Of a stretch of DNA of 64,000 nucleotides, positions 25,019 through 33,452 are shown piece after piece. The position numbers were made by a program, and so were the translations under genes. Source of the DNA: JBCBKU01 sp965267475 (lineage in GTDB: Bacteria > Pseudomonadota > Alphaproteobacteria > Rhodobacterales > Rhodobacteraceae); contig OZ254079.1 in assembly GCA_965267475.1 (NCBI GenBank), positions 2,480,001 through 2,544,000 on the forward strand, given 5' to 3'. The notes beneath the pieces are model-generated. The model was not told the DNA's origin, did not search any database, and saw only the letters and a list, made by a program, of their open reading frames with translations. How positions within the stretch are numbered: the stretch's first letter is position 1; every line of letters starts with the position of its first letter.

Positions 25019-26469
25019 GACTTCAGCTCGCGCCAGCGGCGCCCGTCCCGATGAAGAAGCATCAGGGCATCTTCGGGGCCTGCGCTGCCAGGCTCATACG
25101 GTTTTGGCTTTTCGCCGGCCTCGGTCCAGGCTTCGATAATCGGATCGGTCCATGCCCAGGCGGCCTCGACCTCATCGCCGCGCATGAACAGCGTCTGGTT
25201 GCCTCGGATCACATCCATGATCAGACGTTCATAGGCGTCCGGTGCCTCGGCCCCGGTTTCGGCCAGCGCGTCGGCGAAGGTCATATCCAGCGGCACGCGA
25301 GTCAGACGCATCCCACCCGGCCCCGGTTCCTTGATCGTCACCTGCAAGTCCATGCCTTCGTTGGGCTGAAGCCGGATCGTCAGAGCATTGGCAAGCGACC
25401 CTGACCCTTCCTCGAAAATTGAATGAGGCGGTTCGCGGAACTGAATGGTGATTTCCGAAAGCCGGGCCTTCATCCGCTTTCCGGTACGCAGATAGAAGGG
25501 CGTACCATTCCAGCGCCAGTTGGCCACATGCAACTTCATGGCAATGAAGCTTTCCGTGGTGCTGTCCGGGTTCTCGGCATGATCCAGATAGGACGCGTCA
25601 TCGTCTCCGGCCAGGTACTGCCCCCGCACGATATCCGCCGCGGGCACGGGCTCTAACGCGCGAATGACCTTCAGCTTCTCATCCCGAACTGCGTCCGGGT
25701 TGTACTTCGCAGGTGGCTCCATCGCCGTCAGACAGACCAGTTGCATCAGATGGTTCTGGATCATGTCCCGCATGGCGCCGGACTTGTCGTAATACCCGCC
25801 GCGCCCGCCAACGCTGACCGTTTCACCCACGGTGATCTGCACGTGATCAATATGCTGCGCATTCCAGAGCGGTTCGAACAGGCTGTTGCCGAAGCGGACG
25901 GCCATCAGGTTCTGAACGGTCTCCTTACCAAGATAGTGATCAATCCGGTAAATCTGCGTTTCGTCGAAATACTTCCTGAGCGTCGCGTTCAGCGCCTTTG
26001 CCGAACCGAGGTCGTGGCCAAAAGGCTTCTCGACCACAATGCGCGTGTTGGGTCCCGCGATCTTGTGCTTGTGCAAGCGCTCGGCGAGCGGACCGAATAG
26101 CGACGGCCCGACCGACATGTAATGGACCTGCACGACATCCTTACGCATGCCGTTGGCCAGCTCTGCCCAGCCACCCGTTCCGGTGGCGTCGATCGGAACA
26201 TAGTCCAGCCGCTCTAAGAAGGCTCGCACATCCTTCGGTTTGCGCTTTTCCTTTGGAAGGAATTCTTCCAGGGCGGATCCGATCATGTCGCGATAGTCAT
26301 CGGCCGACTGATCGCGGCGCGCGGCGCCAACAATACGCGCCTGTTCCGGCATCTGACCGGCGGTGAACCTAAGAAACAGTCCGGGCAAGATCTTGCGCCG
26401 GGCCAAATCCCCTGTCCCACCGAAAATGACAAGATCGAATGGATCCACCGGAATAACCTTCGAGACCAT
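25015..26469 (-). CDS. zwf: Glucose-6-phosphate dehydrogenase
   Basis: This 484-residue enzyme oxidises glucose-6-phosphate with NAD(P). The nucleotide loop is VIFGGTGDLARRKILPGLF, the active-site signature is RIDHYLGKETVQNLMAVRFGN with the catalytic His of the motif, and PFYLRTGKRM is the substrate-phosphate contact. The start at ATG 26469 follows GGCGGGGGC; the longer in-frame start at 26514 would add 15 charged residues with no family counterpart. It leads the zwf-pgl-pgi operon and has a 12-bp palindrome about 50 bp before the start. Confidence 0.97.
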   Translation of the reverse strand: MVSKVIPVDPFDLVIFGGTGDLARRKILPGLFLRFTAGQMPEQARIVGAARRDQSADDYRDMIGSALEEFLPKEKRKPKDVRAFLERLDYVPIDATGTGGWAELANGMRKDVVQVHYMSVGPSLFGPLAERLHKHKIAGPNTRIVVEKPFGHDLGSAKALNATLRKYFDETQIYRIDHYLGKETVQNLMAVRFGNSLFEPLWNAQHIDHVQITVGETVSVGGRGGYYDKSGAMRDMIQNHLMQLVCLTAMEPPAKYNPDAVRDEKLKVIRALEPVPAADIVRGQYLAGDDDASYLDHAENPDSTTESFIAMKLHVANWRWNGTPFYLRTGKRMKARLSEITIQFREPPHSIFEEGSGSLANALTIRLQPNEGMDLQVTIKEPGPGGMRLTRVPLDMTFADALAETGAEAPDAYERLIMDVIRGNQTLFMRGDEVEAAWAWTDPIIEAWTEAGEKPKPYEPGSAGPEDALMLLHRDGRRWRELKS

Positions 26470-26518
26470 GCGAAAGCCCCCGCCCTGATGCTTCTGCCCG
26501 ACACGTTTCGTCAAATCT

Positions 26519-26530
26519 GTTAGCGCTAAC
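26519..26530. promoter_or_regulatory. Palindrome before zwf, candidate LacI-family operator
   Basis: GTTAGCGCTAAC is a perfect 12-bp dyad. It lies 50 bp upstream of the zwf start. The AGCGCT centre is typical of LacI/GalR operators, and the same centre occurs three times between aglE and aglR in this window. It may be bound by AglR or another LacI-type regulator of sugar catabolism. Confidence 0.55.
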
Positions 26531-26685
26531 GAACCGCTCGCACTCGCAATATAAGCCGGAACGCAGACTGTCTAGCACAGAGCGCGGCCTTCACAACCGT
26601 GTCAAACATCCGTCCATGGGGTTTTCAATTCCGCACCCAGCCCGTAGCTGTTTGATCGGGCCGCAGCAGAACGCGACAGAATTCG

Positions 26686-27639
26686 ATGAAAGATCAGACC
26701 TTTGACCGACCGGGTTTCGGAAAATTCGAGAACCCAAAGATCACGGCCAAGGGGGAATCCCGGGCTTCGGTCGCGCTGACGAACCCGGAAACGCTCTGGT
26801 TCAATACAGGCACGCTTTGCAACATTGCTTGCCTGAATTGCTATATCGAGTCGTCGCCCAAGAACGATGCGCTCGTCTATCTGAGCGAGGATGAGGTGAA
26901 AGCCTATCTCGACCAGCTTGAAGATCGCGGCTGGGGCGTGCGCGAAATCGGATTTACGGGCGGTGAGCCTTTCATGAACCCCGAGATGATCGGCATGACC
27001 CGCGCGGCACTTGAGCGCGGCTATGACGTCCTGATCCTGACCAATGCCATGCGACCGATGATGCGGCCATCGGTTCAGAAAGGGCTTCGGTCGCTACAGG
27101 CCGAATACGGTGACAAGCTGACGCTTCGAATCTCGGTCGATCACCACTCCGCCCATCATCACGACACCGAACGTGGCAAAGGCGCGTTCGAGAAGACTTT
27201 GGAAGGCATGCGCTGGCTTCGCGATGAGGGGATCCGCATGGCCGTGGCCGGACGCACAGTCTGGGGCGAAGATGACGCGACATCCCGCGCCGGCTATGGC
27301 GCGCTTTATGCCCGCGAGGGTTTTGACATAGACGCCAACGATCCGGGCATGACGGTCTTATTCCCGGAAATGGATGAAACCGTCGATGTGCCCGAGATCA
27401 CGACAGCATGTTGGGGGATCCTGAACAAGTCGCCCGAAACGGTCATGTGCGCATCCTCGCGCATGGTCGTGAAGCGCAGGGGTGCCGAAAAACCGGCGGT
27501 TCTGGCCTGCACGCTTCTGCCCTACAGCCCTGAGTTCGAATTGGGCGAAACCCTGGCCGAGGCAGAGGGCCAAGTTCAATTGAACCATCCTCATTGCGCC
27601 AAGTTTTGCGTCCTCGGCGGTGCGAGCTGTTCGGCCTGA
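26686..27639 (+). CDS. Radical SAM protein of unclassified subgroup
   Basis: This 317-residue protein has the radical SAM cluster motif CNIACLNC (Cys45, Cys49, Cys52) in the family context WFNTGTLCNIACLNCY, then the IGFTGGEPFMNPEM SAM-binding strand. The C-terminal part adds several cysteines (ACWGIL, VMCASS, LACTLL, HPHCAKFCVLGGASC), suggestive of an auxiliary iron-sulfur cluster as in SPASM/Twitch domains, although the exact consensus is not met. It would generate a 5'-deoxyadenosyl radical; the substrate is unknown. A His-rich DHHSAHHHDTERGKG segment near residue 155 is notable. The LapG-like peptidase gene follows on the same strand, 173 bp away. Confidence 0.85.
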   Translation: MKDQTFDRPGFGKFENPKITAKGESRASVALTNPETLWFNTGTLCNIACLNCYIESSPKNDALVYLSEDEVKAYLDQLEDRGWGVREIGFTGGEPFMNPEMIGMTRAALERGYDVLILTNAMRPMMRPSVQKGLRSLQAEYGDKLTLRISVDHHSAHHHDTERGKGAFEKTLEGMRWLRDEGIRMAVAGRTVWGEDDATSRAGYGALYAREGFDIDANDPGMTVLFPEMDETVDVPEITTACWGILNKSPETVMCASSRMVVKRRGAEKPAVLACTLLPYSPEFELGETLAEAEGQVQLNHPHCAKFCVLGGASCSA

Positions 27640-27812
27640 CAAGCGCGATTGTCCACCGGGGATCAACAGTTTGATCCAAAGCGCTGGTTTTGTTTAAAAT
27701 TTTTCAAATCTGCCGGAATTCTGCCTGAGATCTGCCGCGCATCGGTCCTGCTCAGGCCACCCTCGGATGAAACATAAGGCTCGACACCGCTGGAGGGGGC
27801 GGAGGTCGGACC

Positions 27813-28403
27813 ATGCTGCTCAAACGCTTCTGCAAGCGCCTCGCTGCCATTCTCGCGGTGGGTGTCCTTGTGACCGCAAGTCCAGCTTTCGCCGCACCAT
27901 CGCATCTTTTGCCGCGCCAGGCTGCGGCCACGCCGCATGGCGCTGCGGGCCTTTGCGCCCGGTACGATTGGGCCTGCGCCCGGGGTCGTGGCGCCGACAT
28001 TGTGACCGAACGCGGTTTCGGGCTTCTTGATCGGGTCAATCGCAAGATCAACGGGCAAGTGCGCGAGATCACGGATCTGGCGCAGTATCGCCGCGCTGAA
28101 CACTGGGCTTTGCCCACGCGCTATGGGGGCGATTGCGAAGACTTTGCGCTGCTGAAGAAGCGGGAACTGATCGGCGTTGGTGTGGCACCGGACCGGCTGA
28201 TGATCGCCACAGTGCTGGACCGAAACCGCAATTCCCATGCCGTGCTTGTCGTGCGGACTGCGGCGGGTGACTTGGTCCTCGACAATCTCGACGACCGCGT
28301 TCGCCACTGGTCCGAGACCGGGTACAGTTTCCTGAAAATGCAGGACCCACGCGACCCCGCCCGTTGGAATGCCATCCTTAAGGGCGGGATCTTCGGGATC
28401 TGA
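27813..28403 (+). CDS. Transglutaminase-like cysteine peptidase (BTLCP/LapG-type), secreted
   Basis: This 196-residue protein has a signal peptide (MLLKRFCKRLAAILAVGVLV, cleavage after AFA). A bacterial transglutaminase-like cysteine protease domain follows. The catalytic triad is readable as Cys108 in YGGDCEDFAL, His142 in NSHAVLVV and Asp157 in LVLDNLD. Family members such as LapG cleave adhesins in the periplasm at Ala- or Gly-rich sites. Here the protein lies convergent with a Gly/Ser-repeat secreted protein and close to it (15 bp between stops), making that protein a possible substrate, by inference only. LapD-type partners are absent from the window. Confidence 0.85.
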   Translation: MLLKRFCKRLAAILAVGVLVTASPAFAAPSHLLPRQAAATPHGAAGLCARYDWACARGRGADIVTERGFGLLDRVNRKINGQVREITDLAQYRRAEHWALPTRYGGDCEDFALLKKRELIGVGVAPDRLMIATVLDRNRNSHAVLVVRTAAGDLVLDNLDDRVRHWSETGYSFLKMQDPRDPARWNAILKGGIFGI

Positions 28404-28418
28404 ACGGGCGTGACGGCG

Positions 28419-29759
28419 TCAGTCGCCGCCGCCCATCATGCCCCCATTCATAGGCTCGGATTCGCCCGCGTCGTCTTTGCTGCGATCCTCTTTCGGGGCG
28501 TTGGACGGTTTCTCATCGAAGAAACTATCGAGGCTGTCGTCTTTTTGACCGCCGCCGCCGCGTCCGCCGCGATCCCCTTTGTCACCACGGCCTCCGCGGT
28601 CGCCGCGATCCCCTTTGTCGCCTCGGCCACCGCGGTCACCCCGGTCGCCTTTATCGCCGCGGTCACCTCGGTCGCCCCGGTCGCCTTTGTCGCCGCGGTC
28701 ACCTCGGTCGCCACGATCACCCTTGTCGCCACCGCCGTGACCACCGCCACCATGGCCGCCGCCGCCCGAACCACCTGAGCCACCGCTGCCGCCGCCGGAA
28801 CCACCAGATCCACCGCTGCCGCCGCCGGAGCCACCAGACCCGCCACTGCCACCGCCGGAACCACCAGATCCACCGCTGCCGCCGCCGGAACCACCAGACC
28901 CGCCACTGCCACCGCCGGAGCCACCAGACCCACCGCTGCCGCCGCCGGAGCCACCAGATCCGCCGCTGCCGCCGCCGGAGCCACCAGATCCACCGCTGCC
29001 GCCGCCGGAACCACCAGATCCACCGCTGCCGCCGCCGGAGCCACCAGACCCGCCACTGCCACCGCCGGAGCCACCAGAGCCGCCGCTGCCGCCGCCGGAC
29101 CCACCAGATCCACCGCTGCCGCCACCGGACCCACCTGAGCCACCGCTGCCGCCGCCGGAACCACCAGATCCACCGCTGCCGCCGCCGGAACCACCAGATC
29201 CACCGCTGCCGCCACCGGACCCACCTGAGCCGCCGCTGCCACCGCCGGAGCCACCAGATCCGCCACTGCCACCGCCGGAGCCACCAGACCCACCGCTGCC
29301 GCCGCCGGAGCCACCAGACCCACCGCTGCCGCCGCCGGAGCCACCAGACCCGCCGCTGCCACCACCGGATCCACCAGACCCGCCGCTGCCGCCGCCGGAT
29401 GAGTTGTTGTTTCTAAAAGACGGATCTTCCTCAGGCGATTCAGGGTCGTCCGGGGGCACCGTTCCAAAATTCCGTCCGCTTGCGACCGAGGCCGTGGGCG
29501 CATCGGTCAAGGCAAGCGCCACATCGGGACAGTTTTCGGCCGCGAACGCCACCATGTCGTCAAAGTCGGAAAACGCCCTGAGACGCGATACTACTTCCGG
29601 ATCTAGCGAACCGCCGACCAAGTGAAGATCGCAAATCTCGGGAAAAAGTTCGACGGACGCCCCAGCGACCTTTGCCTTAACCTCGGCTGTACCCAACACG
29701 GCCGCAACCGCAATTCCTGACAACGCGCAGGCTGCGCGCGCTAGATGCACTCGTGACAT
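28419..29759 (-). CDS. Secreted Gly/Ser-repeat and collagen-like repeat protein
   Basis: This 446-residue protein starts with a signal peptide (SRVHLARAACALSGIAVAAV). Next comes a short globular region with two Cys (ICDLHLV and ENCPDVA, residues 40-85). Then follow about 21 copies of a ten-residue unit SGGGSGGSGG (nt 28771-29400), a HGGGGHGGGDKG hinge, and Gly-X-Y triplets rich in GDRGDKGDRG that resemble bacterial collagen-like proteins and contain RGD. The tail is Asp/Glu/Lys-rich. No function is recognised; a surface spacer, adhesin or matrix polymer is plausible. The signal peptide and defined N-terminal domain identify the true frame among the overlapping open ones. Confidence 0.75.
   Translation of the reverse strand: MSRVHLARAACALSGIAVAAVLGTAEVKAKVAGASVELFPEICDLHLVGGSLDPEVVSRLRAFSDFDDMVAFAAENCPDVALALTDAPTASVASGRNFGTVPPDDPESPEEDPSFRNNNSSGGGSGGSGGSGGGSGGSGGSGGGSGGSGGSGGGSGGSGGSGGGSGGSGGSGGGSGGSGGSGGGSGGSGGSGGGSGGSGGSGGGSGGSGGSGGGSGGSGGSGGGSGGSGGSGGGSGGSGGSGGGSGGSGGSGGGSGGSGGSGGGSGGSGGSGGGSGGSGGSGGGSGGSGGSGGGSGGSGGSGGGSGGSGGSGGGSGGSGGSGGGSGGSGGSGGGGHGGGGHGGGDKGDRGDRGDRGDKGDRGDRGDRGDKGDRGDRGGRGDKGDRGDRGGRGDKGDRGGRGGGGQKDDSLDSFFDEKPSNAPKEDRSKDDAGESEPMNGGMMGGGD
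28771..29400 (-). repeat. Tandem 30-bp minisatellite, 21 units, inside the Gly/Ser-repeat gene
   Basis: Exactly 630 bp are built from 21 near-identical 30-bp units whose differences are mostly in third codon positions. Each unit encodes ten Gly/Ser residues. No spacers occur, so this is not a CRISPR array. Such arrays change length by slippage or recombination, in steps that keep the frame. Confidence 0.9.
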
Positions 29760-29934
29760 AATCTGCCCCCCTTACATCGCACAAATGGACAACTCGCCAC
29801 TGTTGCCCACTACATCTTGCGAAACACAGGCGCCGTCAATCTGTGGACAAATTTCAGGCCGATTTCCGCCACAGTATGGCAAAAATGCCTAATTGGGTCT
29901 TAATCCGGAAACAGAATTAAGGGATTCCCAAGGC

Positions 29935-30519
29935 TTAAGCCTGCAATTCAGCGTCCCAGTAGAGAAAGTCGACCCAGGTCTCGTGCAAGTGGTTCGGCGG
30001 AAATTTTCGCCCGCGATTGCGCAGCTCTTCCGCGCCGGGCTGCCGAGGCGCCCGCATCAGCGACATGCCAGCCTGGCGCAGGCTTTTCGACCCTTTGCGC
30101 AGGTTGCACTTCGAACAGGCCGCAACGACGTTTTCCCAACTTGTCACTCCGCCCCGCGAACGTGGCACAACGTGATCGAAAGTCAGATCGCCCGTCGCAC
30201 CGCAGTATTGGCAGGCGAAAGCATCACGCAAGAAAAGGTTAAACCGGGTGAAAGCCACCCGCTTTTGCGGTTTGACATAGTCTTTCAGGACCACGACCGA
30301 CGGGATCCGGATCTCGGTCGACGGACTTCGGACAACCTCGTCATATTCCGCGACGATATCGACCCGGTCGAGCCAGGCGGCTTTCACCGCTTCCTGCCAT
30401 GGCCAGAGCGACAGCGGGTAGTAGGACAAGGGCCGATAATCGGCATTCAGCACCAGCGCAGGGTTGTGGCGCAGGTTGTTCGGCTCGCGCACGAAATTCG
30501 TCCTGAAATTCCCGTCCAT
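29935..30519 (-). CDS. HNH endonuclease
   Basis: This 194-residue protein carries a zinc-stabilised HNH domain near residues 100-145. CQYCGATGDLTFDHVVPRS gives the first Cys pair and the catalytic His, SWENVVAACSKCN gives the Asn and second Cys pair, and RKGSKSL follows. The N-terminal 90 residues (ALVLNADYRPLSYYPLSLW) match the standalone HNH nucleases found widely in Alphaproteobacteria. The cellular role is not established; it may act in DNA repair or mobile-element defence. ATG 30519 follows GGCGGAGC; an upstream TTG at 30534 overlaps that site and is less likely. Confidence 0.85.
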   Translation of the reverse strand: MDGNFRTNFVREPNNLRHNPALVLNADYRPLSYYPLSLWPWQEAVKAAWLDRVDIVAEYDEVVRSPSTEIRIPSVVVLKDYVKPQKRVAFTRFNLFLRDAFACQYCGATGDLTFDHVVPRSRGGVTSWENVVAACSKCNLRKGSKSLRQAGMSLMRAPRQPGAEELRNRGRKFPPNHLHETWVDFLYWDAELQA

Positions 30520-30716
30520 GGTGCTCCGCCTCAACTGTCGGCCCCGGTCGGTGCGTCGGTTGCCCGCCGTCGCCGGTCCCGATAGGTCGGACTATATCTG
30601 GCCGATTTCGACTGGCAACCCCCACATTTGGGGGCTCTTTGCGTCACGGCTAACCGCAGTGCGTAACGCAGATATGACACTTATCCACATGGTGTGTCCG
30701 CGTCTTTTGTCCAGGC

Positions 30717-31379
30717 TTATTCGGTCCCAAGAACCCCGGTCGCGAAGTGAAGTGCGCGGGTCAGTCCGGTGGGATCGATTCCATGCCCTGTTCCGGGCAT
30801 GGTCAGCGTTTCGACGGACACGTCCAACGAAACCAGAACCCGCTCCGCTTCGGCCATCGAGCCATAAGGCACGACCTCATCCGCATCGCCATGGACCAGC
30901 AGAATTGGCGGCTTGACCGTAATCTCATCGGCAAGCGCCTCGGGCCGCATCAGCCGACCCGAAAACCCGATGATGCCTGCGAATGCCTCGGGCCGACGCA
31001 GGCCCACCTGCAAGCTCATCATCGTGCCTTGACTGAACCCGAACAGAACGATCCGATCTGCCGGTAATGCGTAAGTCTCTGAGATCTGGTCCAGAAATCC
31101 ATTCAGATCGTCTGCGGCAGCAGCAGCGCCGATCCCGGCCTCGACCTCGGAAGAGCCATCGATCCAAGGGATCGGAAACCATTGATATCCCATCGGGTTG
31201 GCGACCGAACGGTCCGGCGCGTCCGGCGCTACAAATCCCGTGCCAGGCATATGCGGACCCAACGCATCGCCAATCCCCAGAAGATCTGCCCCATCGGCCC
31301 CATAACCATGCAGGAATATCATTAGCGATGTCGCCTCGCCCGGGCCTGGACCCTTCATCTTGTGGTTCAAAGCGCGCAT
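30717..31379 (-). CDS. Carboxylesterase/phospholipase-type alpha/beta hydrolase
   Basis: This 220-residue enzyme belongs to the acyl-protein-thioesterase-like group. The oxyanion strand is LMIFLHGYGADGADLL, the nucleophile elbow is LFGFSQGTMMSLQ with Ser near residue 117, LLVHGDADEVVP carries the Asp, and PGTGHGIDP the His. It hydrolyses esters of short acyl chains in the cytoplasm. Its ATG overlaps the TGA of the alkA gene (ATGA), so both are probably made from one message even though their functions differ. Confidence 0.88.
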   Translation of the reverse strand: MRALNHKMKGPGPGEATSLMIFLHGYGADGADLLGIGDALGPHMPGTGFVAPDAPDRSVANPMGYQWFPIPWIDGSSEVEAGIGAAAAADDLNGFLDQISETYALPADRIVLFGFSQGTMMSLQVGLRRPEAFAGIIGFSGRLMRPEALADEITVKPPILLVHGDADEVVPYGSMAEAERVLVSLDVSVETLTMPGTGHGIDPTGLTRALHFATGVLGTE

Positions 31380-32011
31380 CAGCGAATCCCCTCCCGATCC
31401 TTGGCCACATGGTAATAGGCCCAGAGCAGCCGGGCTGCGACCCCGCGCCAGGGCGACCAGGCCTTTGCCATCTCGCGCAGGGTCTTTTCCTTTGGCCGGT
31501 CTTCCAGATCGAACAGGATCCGCGCCGCTTCCTGAAGTGCCAGATCCCCCGGCGCAAAGACATCCGCCCGTCCGAGCGAGAACATCGCATAGATTTCGGC
31601 CGTCCATTGCCCGATGCCCGGGACCGCGACGAGCGTCTCGATCACCTCGTCGGTGGGCGCATCGCGAAGGGCTGGATACTTGATCCCGGCCTTAGCCAGT
31701 TCCCGGGCATAGCGCATCTTCTGGCGCGACAGCCCACAGGCCCGCAAATCTTCATCCGAGGCCCACATGATTTTGCGCGGACCCGTGAGCCCCGCAGCCT
31801 TCAGCCGTCGCCAGATAGCGTCCGCCGCAGCCACCGAGACTTGCTGCGACACAATCGCGTCGAGAAGCGCGGCAAATCCATCGGGGCGACGCCGAAGCGG
31901 CAAGGGCCCGGTCTCAGCCAAGGCATCTGCGAAGCGCTTGTCCGACCGGGCGAGCCAGTCTGCCCCTTCGGCCACGCAGGCCGGTGTCTCGATGATGCGT
32001 CCGACGGTCAT
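31379..32011 (-). CDS. DNA-3-methyladenine glycosylase II (AlkA-type)
   Basis: This 210-residue protein of the HhH-GPD superfamily has VSQQVSVAAADAIWRRL, followed by the helix-hairpin-helix LVAVPGIGQWTAEIYAMFSLGRADVFAPGDLAL, in which the Asp is the catalytic base. It excises alkylated bases. It lacks the iron-sulfur Cys loop of MutY/Nth and the N-terminal domain of E. coli AlkA, which is common in alphaproteobacterial forms. ATG 32011 follows GGCAGGGG; the longer frame upstream overlaps the divergent MFS gene region. Confidence 0.88.
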   Translation of the reverse strand: MTVGRIIETPACVAEGADWLARSDKRFADALAETGPLPLRRRPDGFAALLDAIVSQQVSVAAADAIWRRLKAAGLTGPRKIMWASDEDLRACGLSRQKMRYARELAKAGIKYPALRDAPTDEVIETLVAVPGIGQWTAEIYAMFSLGRADVFAPGDLALQEAARILFDLEDRPKEKTLREMAKAWSPWRGVAARLLWAYYHVAKDREGIR

Positions 32012-32118
32012 ACCCCTGCCTAACCCAGTCGCGGCGGCAGGGAAATGGACAGTGGGGTGTGCATGGCCGAACGGCCTCTGGCCTTGTGCCGGACGGGCGC
32101 GCGGCATAGGCCAACCCC

Positions 32119-33345
32119 ATGGCCGACATGTCGACACATATCGATGACCGTCGCGCAAAGCGGAATGTCGCGGTCCTGATCGCCCTTGTCGGGATCATGG
32201 GTGCGCAACTGCCCATGCTGTTCGTGATCGGCGGTCTGGTTGGCACGATGCTGGCCCCACATCCTTGCCTTGTGACGCTCCCCATCTCGCTGATCGTGTT
32301 TGGATCCATGACCACGGCGCCCTGGCTGTCAGCACTCATGCAGCGTTATGGGCGCAAGACGGGCTTCATTACCGGCGCGTTGGGCGGCGTGGCCGGGGCT
32401 GCAATCGCGGCCTATGCGCTGTGGTCGGGATCGTTTCTGTTGCTGCTTCTGGGAAGCTATGTCACGGGAATTTATCAATCTTCTCAAGGGTTCTTCCGGT
32501 TTGCCGCGGCTGATCACGCGTCCGAACGGTTCCGGCCCAAGGCCATTTCTTATGTGCTGGGTGGCGGTCTTTTCGCTGCCGTCATCGGGACCCAGTTGAA
32601 CAAGGTGGTGATCGATGCGCTGGTGATCCCATTTCTGGGGACGTACCTGACCGTGATCGCCATGAACCTGATCGGGCTTTGCCTGATCCTGTTGCTCGAT
32701 GCGGATCCTCCAAAACCCGCTTCGGCGGAAGGCACCCTGCGCGTCCGCTCTCGCCGCGCTCTTCTGCGCGACCCGTCAATCCTGGTCGCTATCATCTGCG
32801 GCATGGTCACCTATGCACTGATGAACCTGGTCATGACATCCACGCCCCTTGCGGTGGTGGGCTGCGGTTTCACAGAAGGGGATGCCAATGACGTTGTCAT
32901 GGCCCACGTGCTGGCCATGTTCGCCCCCTCTTTCGTCACGGGCCACTTGATCAATCGCTTTGGCACGATCCCCATCATGGGAACGGGCCTTGCGATCCTG
33001 GCCGGTGCCGGGGCCGTGGCCTTGTCCGGGATCACGCTTACCCATTTCTTCGGCGCACTTGTTCTGTTGGGCATCGGCTGGAATTTCGGGTTCGTTGGCG
33101 CCACAACACTGCTCGCCAGCGCCTATAACGAGGCCGAGAAAGGCCGCGTCCAGGGAATGAACGACATGCTTGTCTTCGGCTGTGTCACCTTTGCGTCTTT
33201 GGCCTCGGGCGGTCTGCTGAACTGCTCGGGCGGCGACATTGTCGAGGGCTGGTCCGCCGTGAACCTGGCCATGGCCCCCTTCATCACATTGGCTGGCGGC
33301 GCGCTTATCTGGCTTTTGTTCCGCCCGAAGCCAACGTCGGTCTAG
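32119..33345 (+). CDS. Major facilitator superfamily transporter
   Basis: This 408-residue protein has about twelve membrane helices. The typical MFS A-motif between helices two and three appears as MQRYGRKTGFITGALGG, and the second half repeats the layout with HLINRFGTIPIMGTGLAIL. A GIYQSSQGFFRFAAADH segment resembles the pattern of YfcJ-like and other small-molecule MFS exporters. The transported compound cannot be inferred. It is divergent from alkA and convergent with the DAHP synthase gene. Confidence 0.85.
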   Translation: MADMSTHIDDRRAKRNVAVLIALVGIMGAQLPMLFVIGGLVGTMLAPHPCLVTLPISLIVFGSMTTAPWLSALMQRYGRKTGFITGALGGVAGAAIAAYALWSGSFLLLLLGSYVTGIYQSSQGFFRFAAADHASERFRPKAISYVLGGGLFAAVIGTQLNKVVIDALVIPFLGTYLTVIAMNLIGLCLILLLDADPPKPASAEGTLRVRSRRALLRDPSILVAIICGMVTYALMNLVMTSTPLAVVGCGFTEGDANDVVMAHVLAMFAPSFVTGHLINRFGTIPIMGTGLAILAGAGAVALSGITLTHFFGALVLLGIGWNFGFVGATTLLASAYNEAEKGRVQGMNDMLVFGCVTFASLASGGLLNCSGGDIVEGWSAVNLAMAPFITLAGGALIWLLFRPKPTSV

Positions 33346-33412
33346 TGCCCGGCCGTTCTCGATAACGGACCCTGGCAATCTCTGATCTGGACATATCCCT
33401 GGAATGGGGCCC

Positions 33413-33432
33413 CGGGGAGGCAACGCCCCCCG
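33413..33432. terminator. Hairpin between convergent MFS and DAHP synthase genes
   Basis: CGGGG-A-GGC pairs with GCCCCCCG around the loop AAC, giving eight base pairs with one bulged A. It lies in the 107-bp gap between the two convergent stop codons. There is no U-tract on either side, so it would be a weak, possibly bidirectional, terminator. Confidence 0.3.
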
Positions 33433-33452
33433 AGGCAATCAGGTCATTGGGG

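Noticed and set aside
28771..29400. Regular 30-bp repeats as a CRISPR array
   Set aside because: There are no spacers between units, every unit is coding in the same frame, and no cas gene is nearby. It is a coding minisatellite.
28448..29503. 351-codon Ala/Val/Pro-rich frame overlapping the Gly/Ser-repeat gene
   Set aside because: It is open only because the 30-bp unit is a multiple of three. It has no signal peptide or recognisable domain, and the Gly/Ser frame has both a signal peptide and a defined N-terminal region.
30619..30634. CCCCCA/TGGGGG hairpin followed by CTCTTT as a plus-strand terminator
   Set aside because: No plus-strand gene ends upstream of it; on the minus strand there is no U-tract after the stem, so its role is unclear and it is not listed as a terminator.
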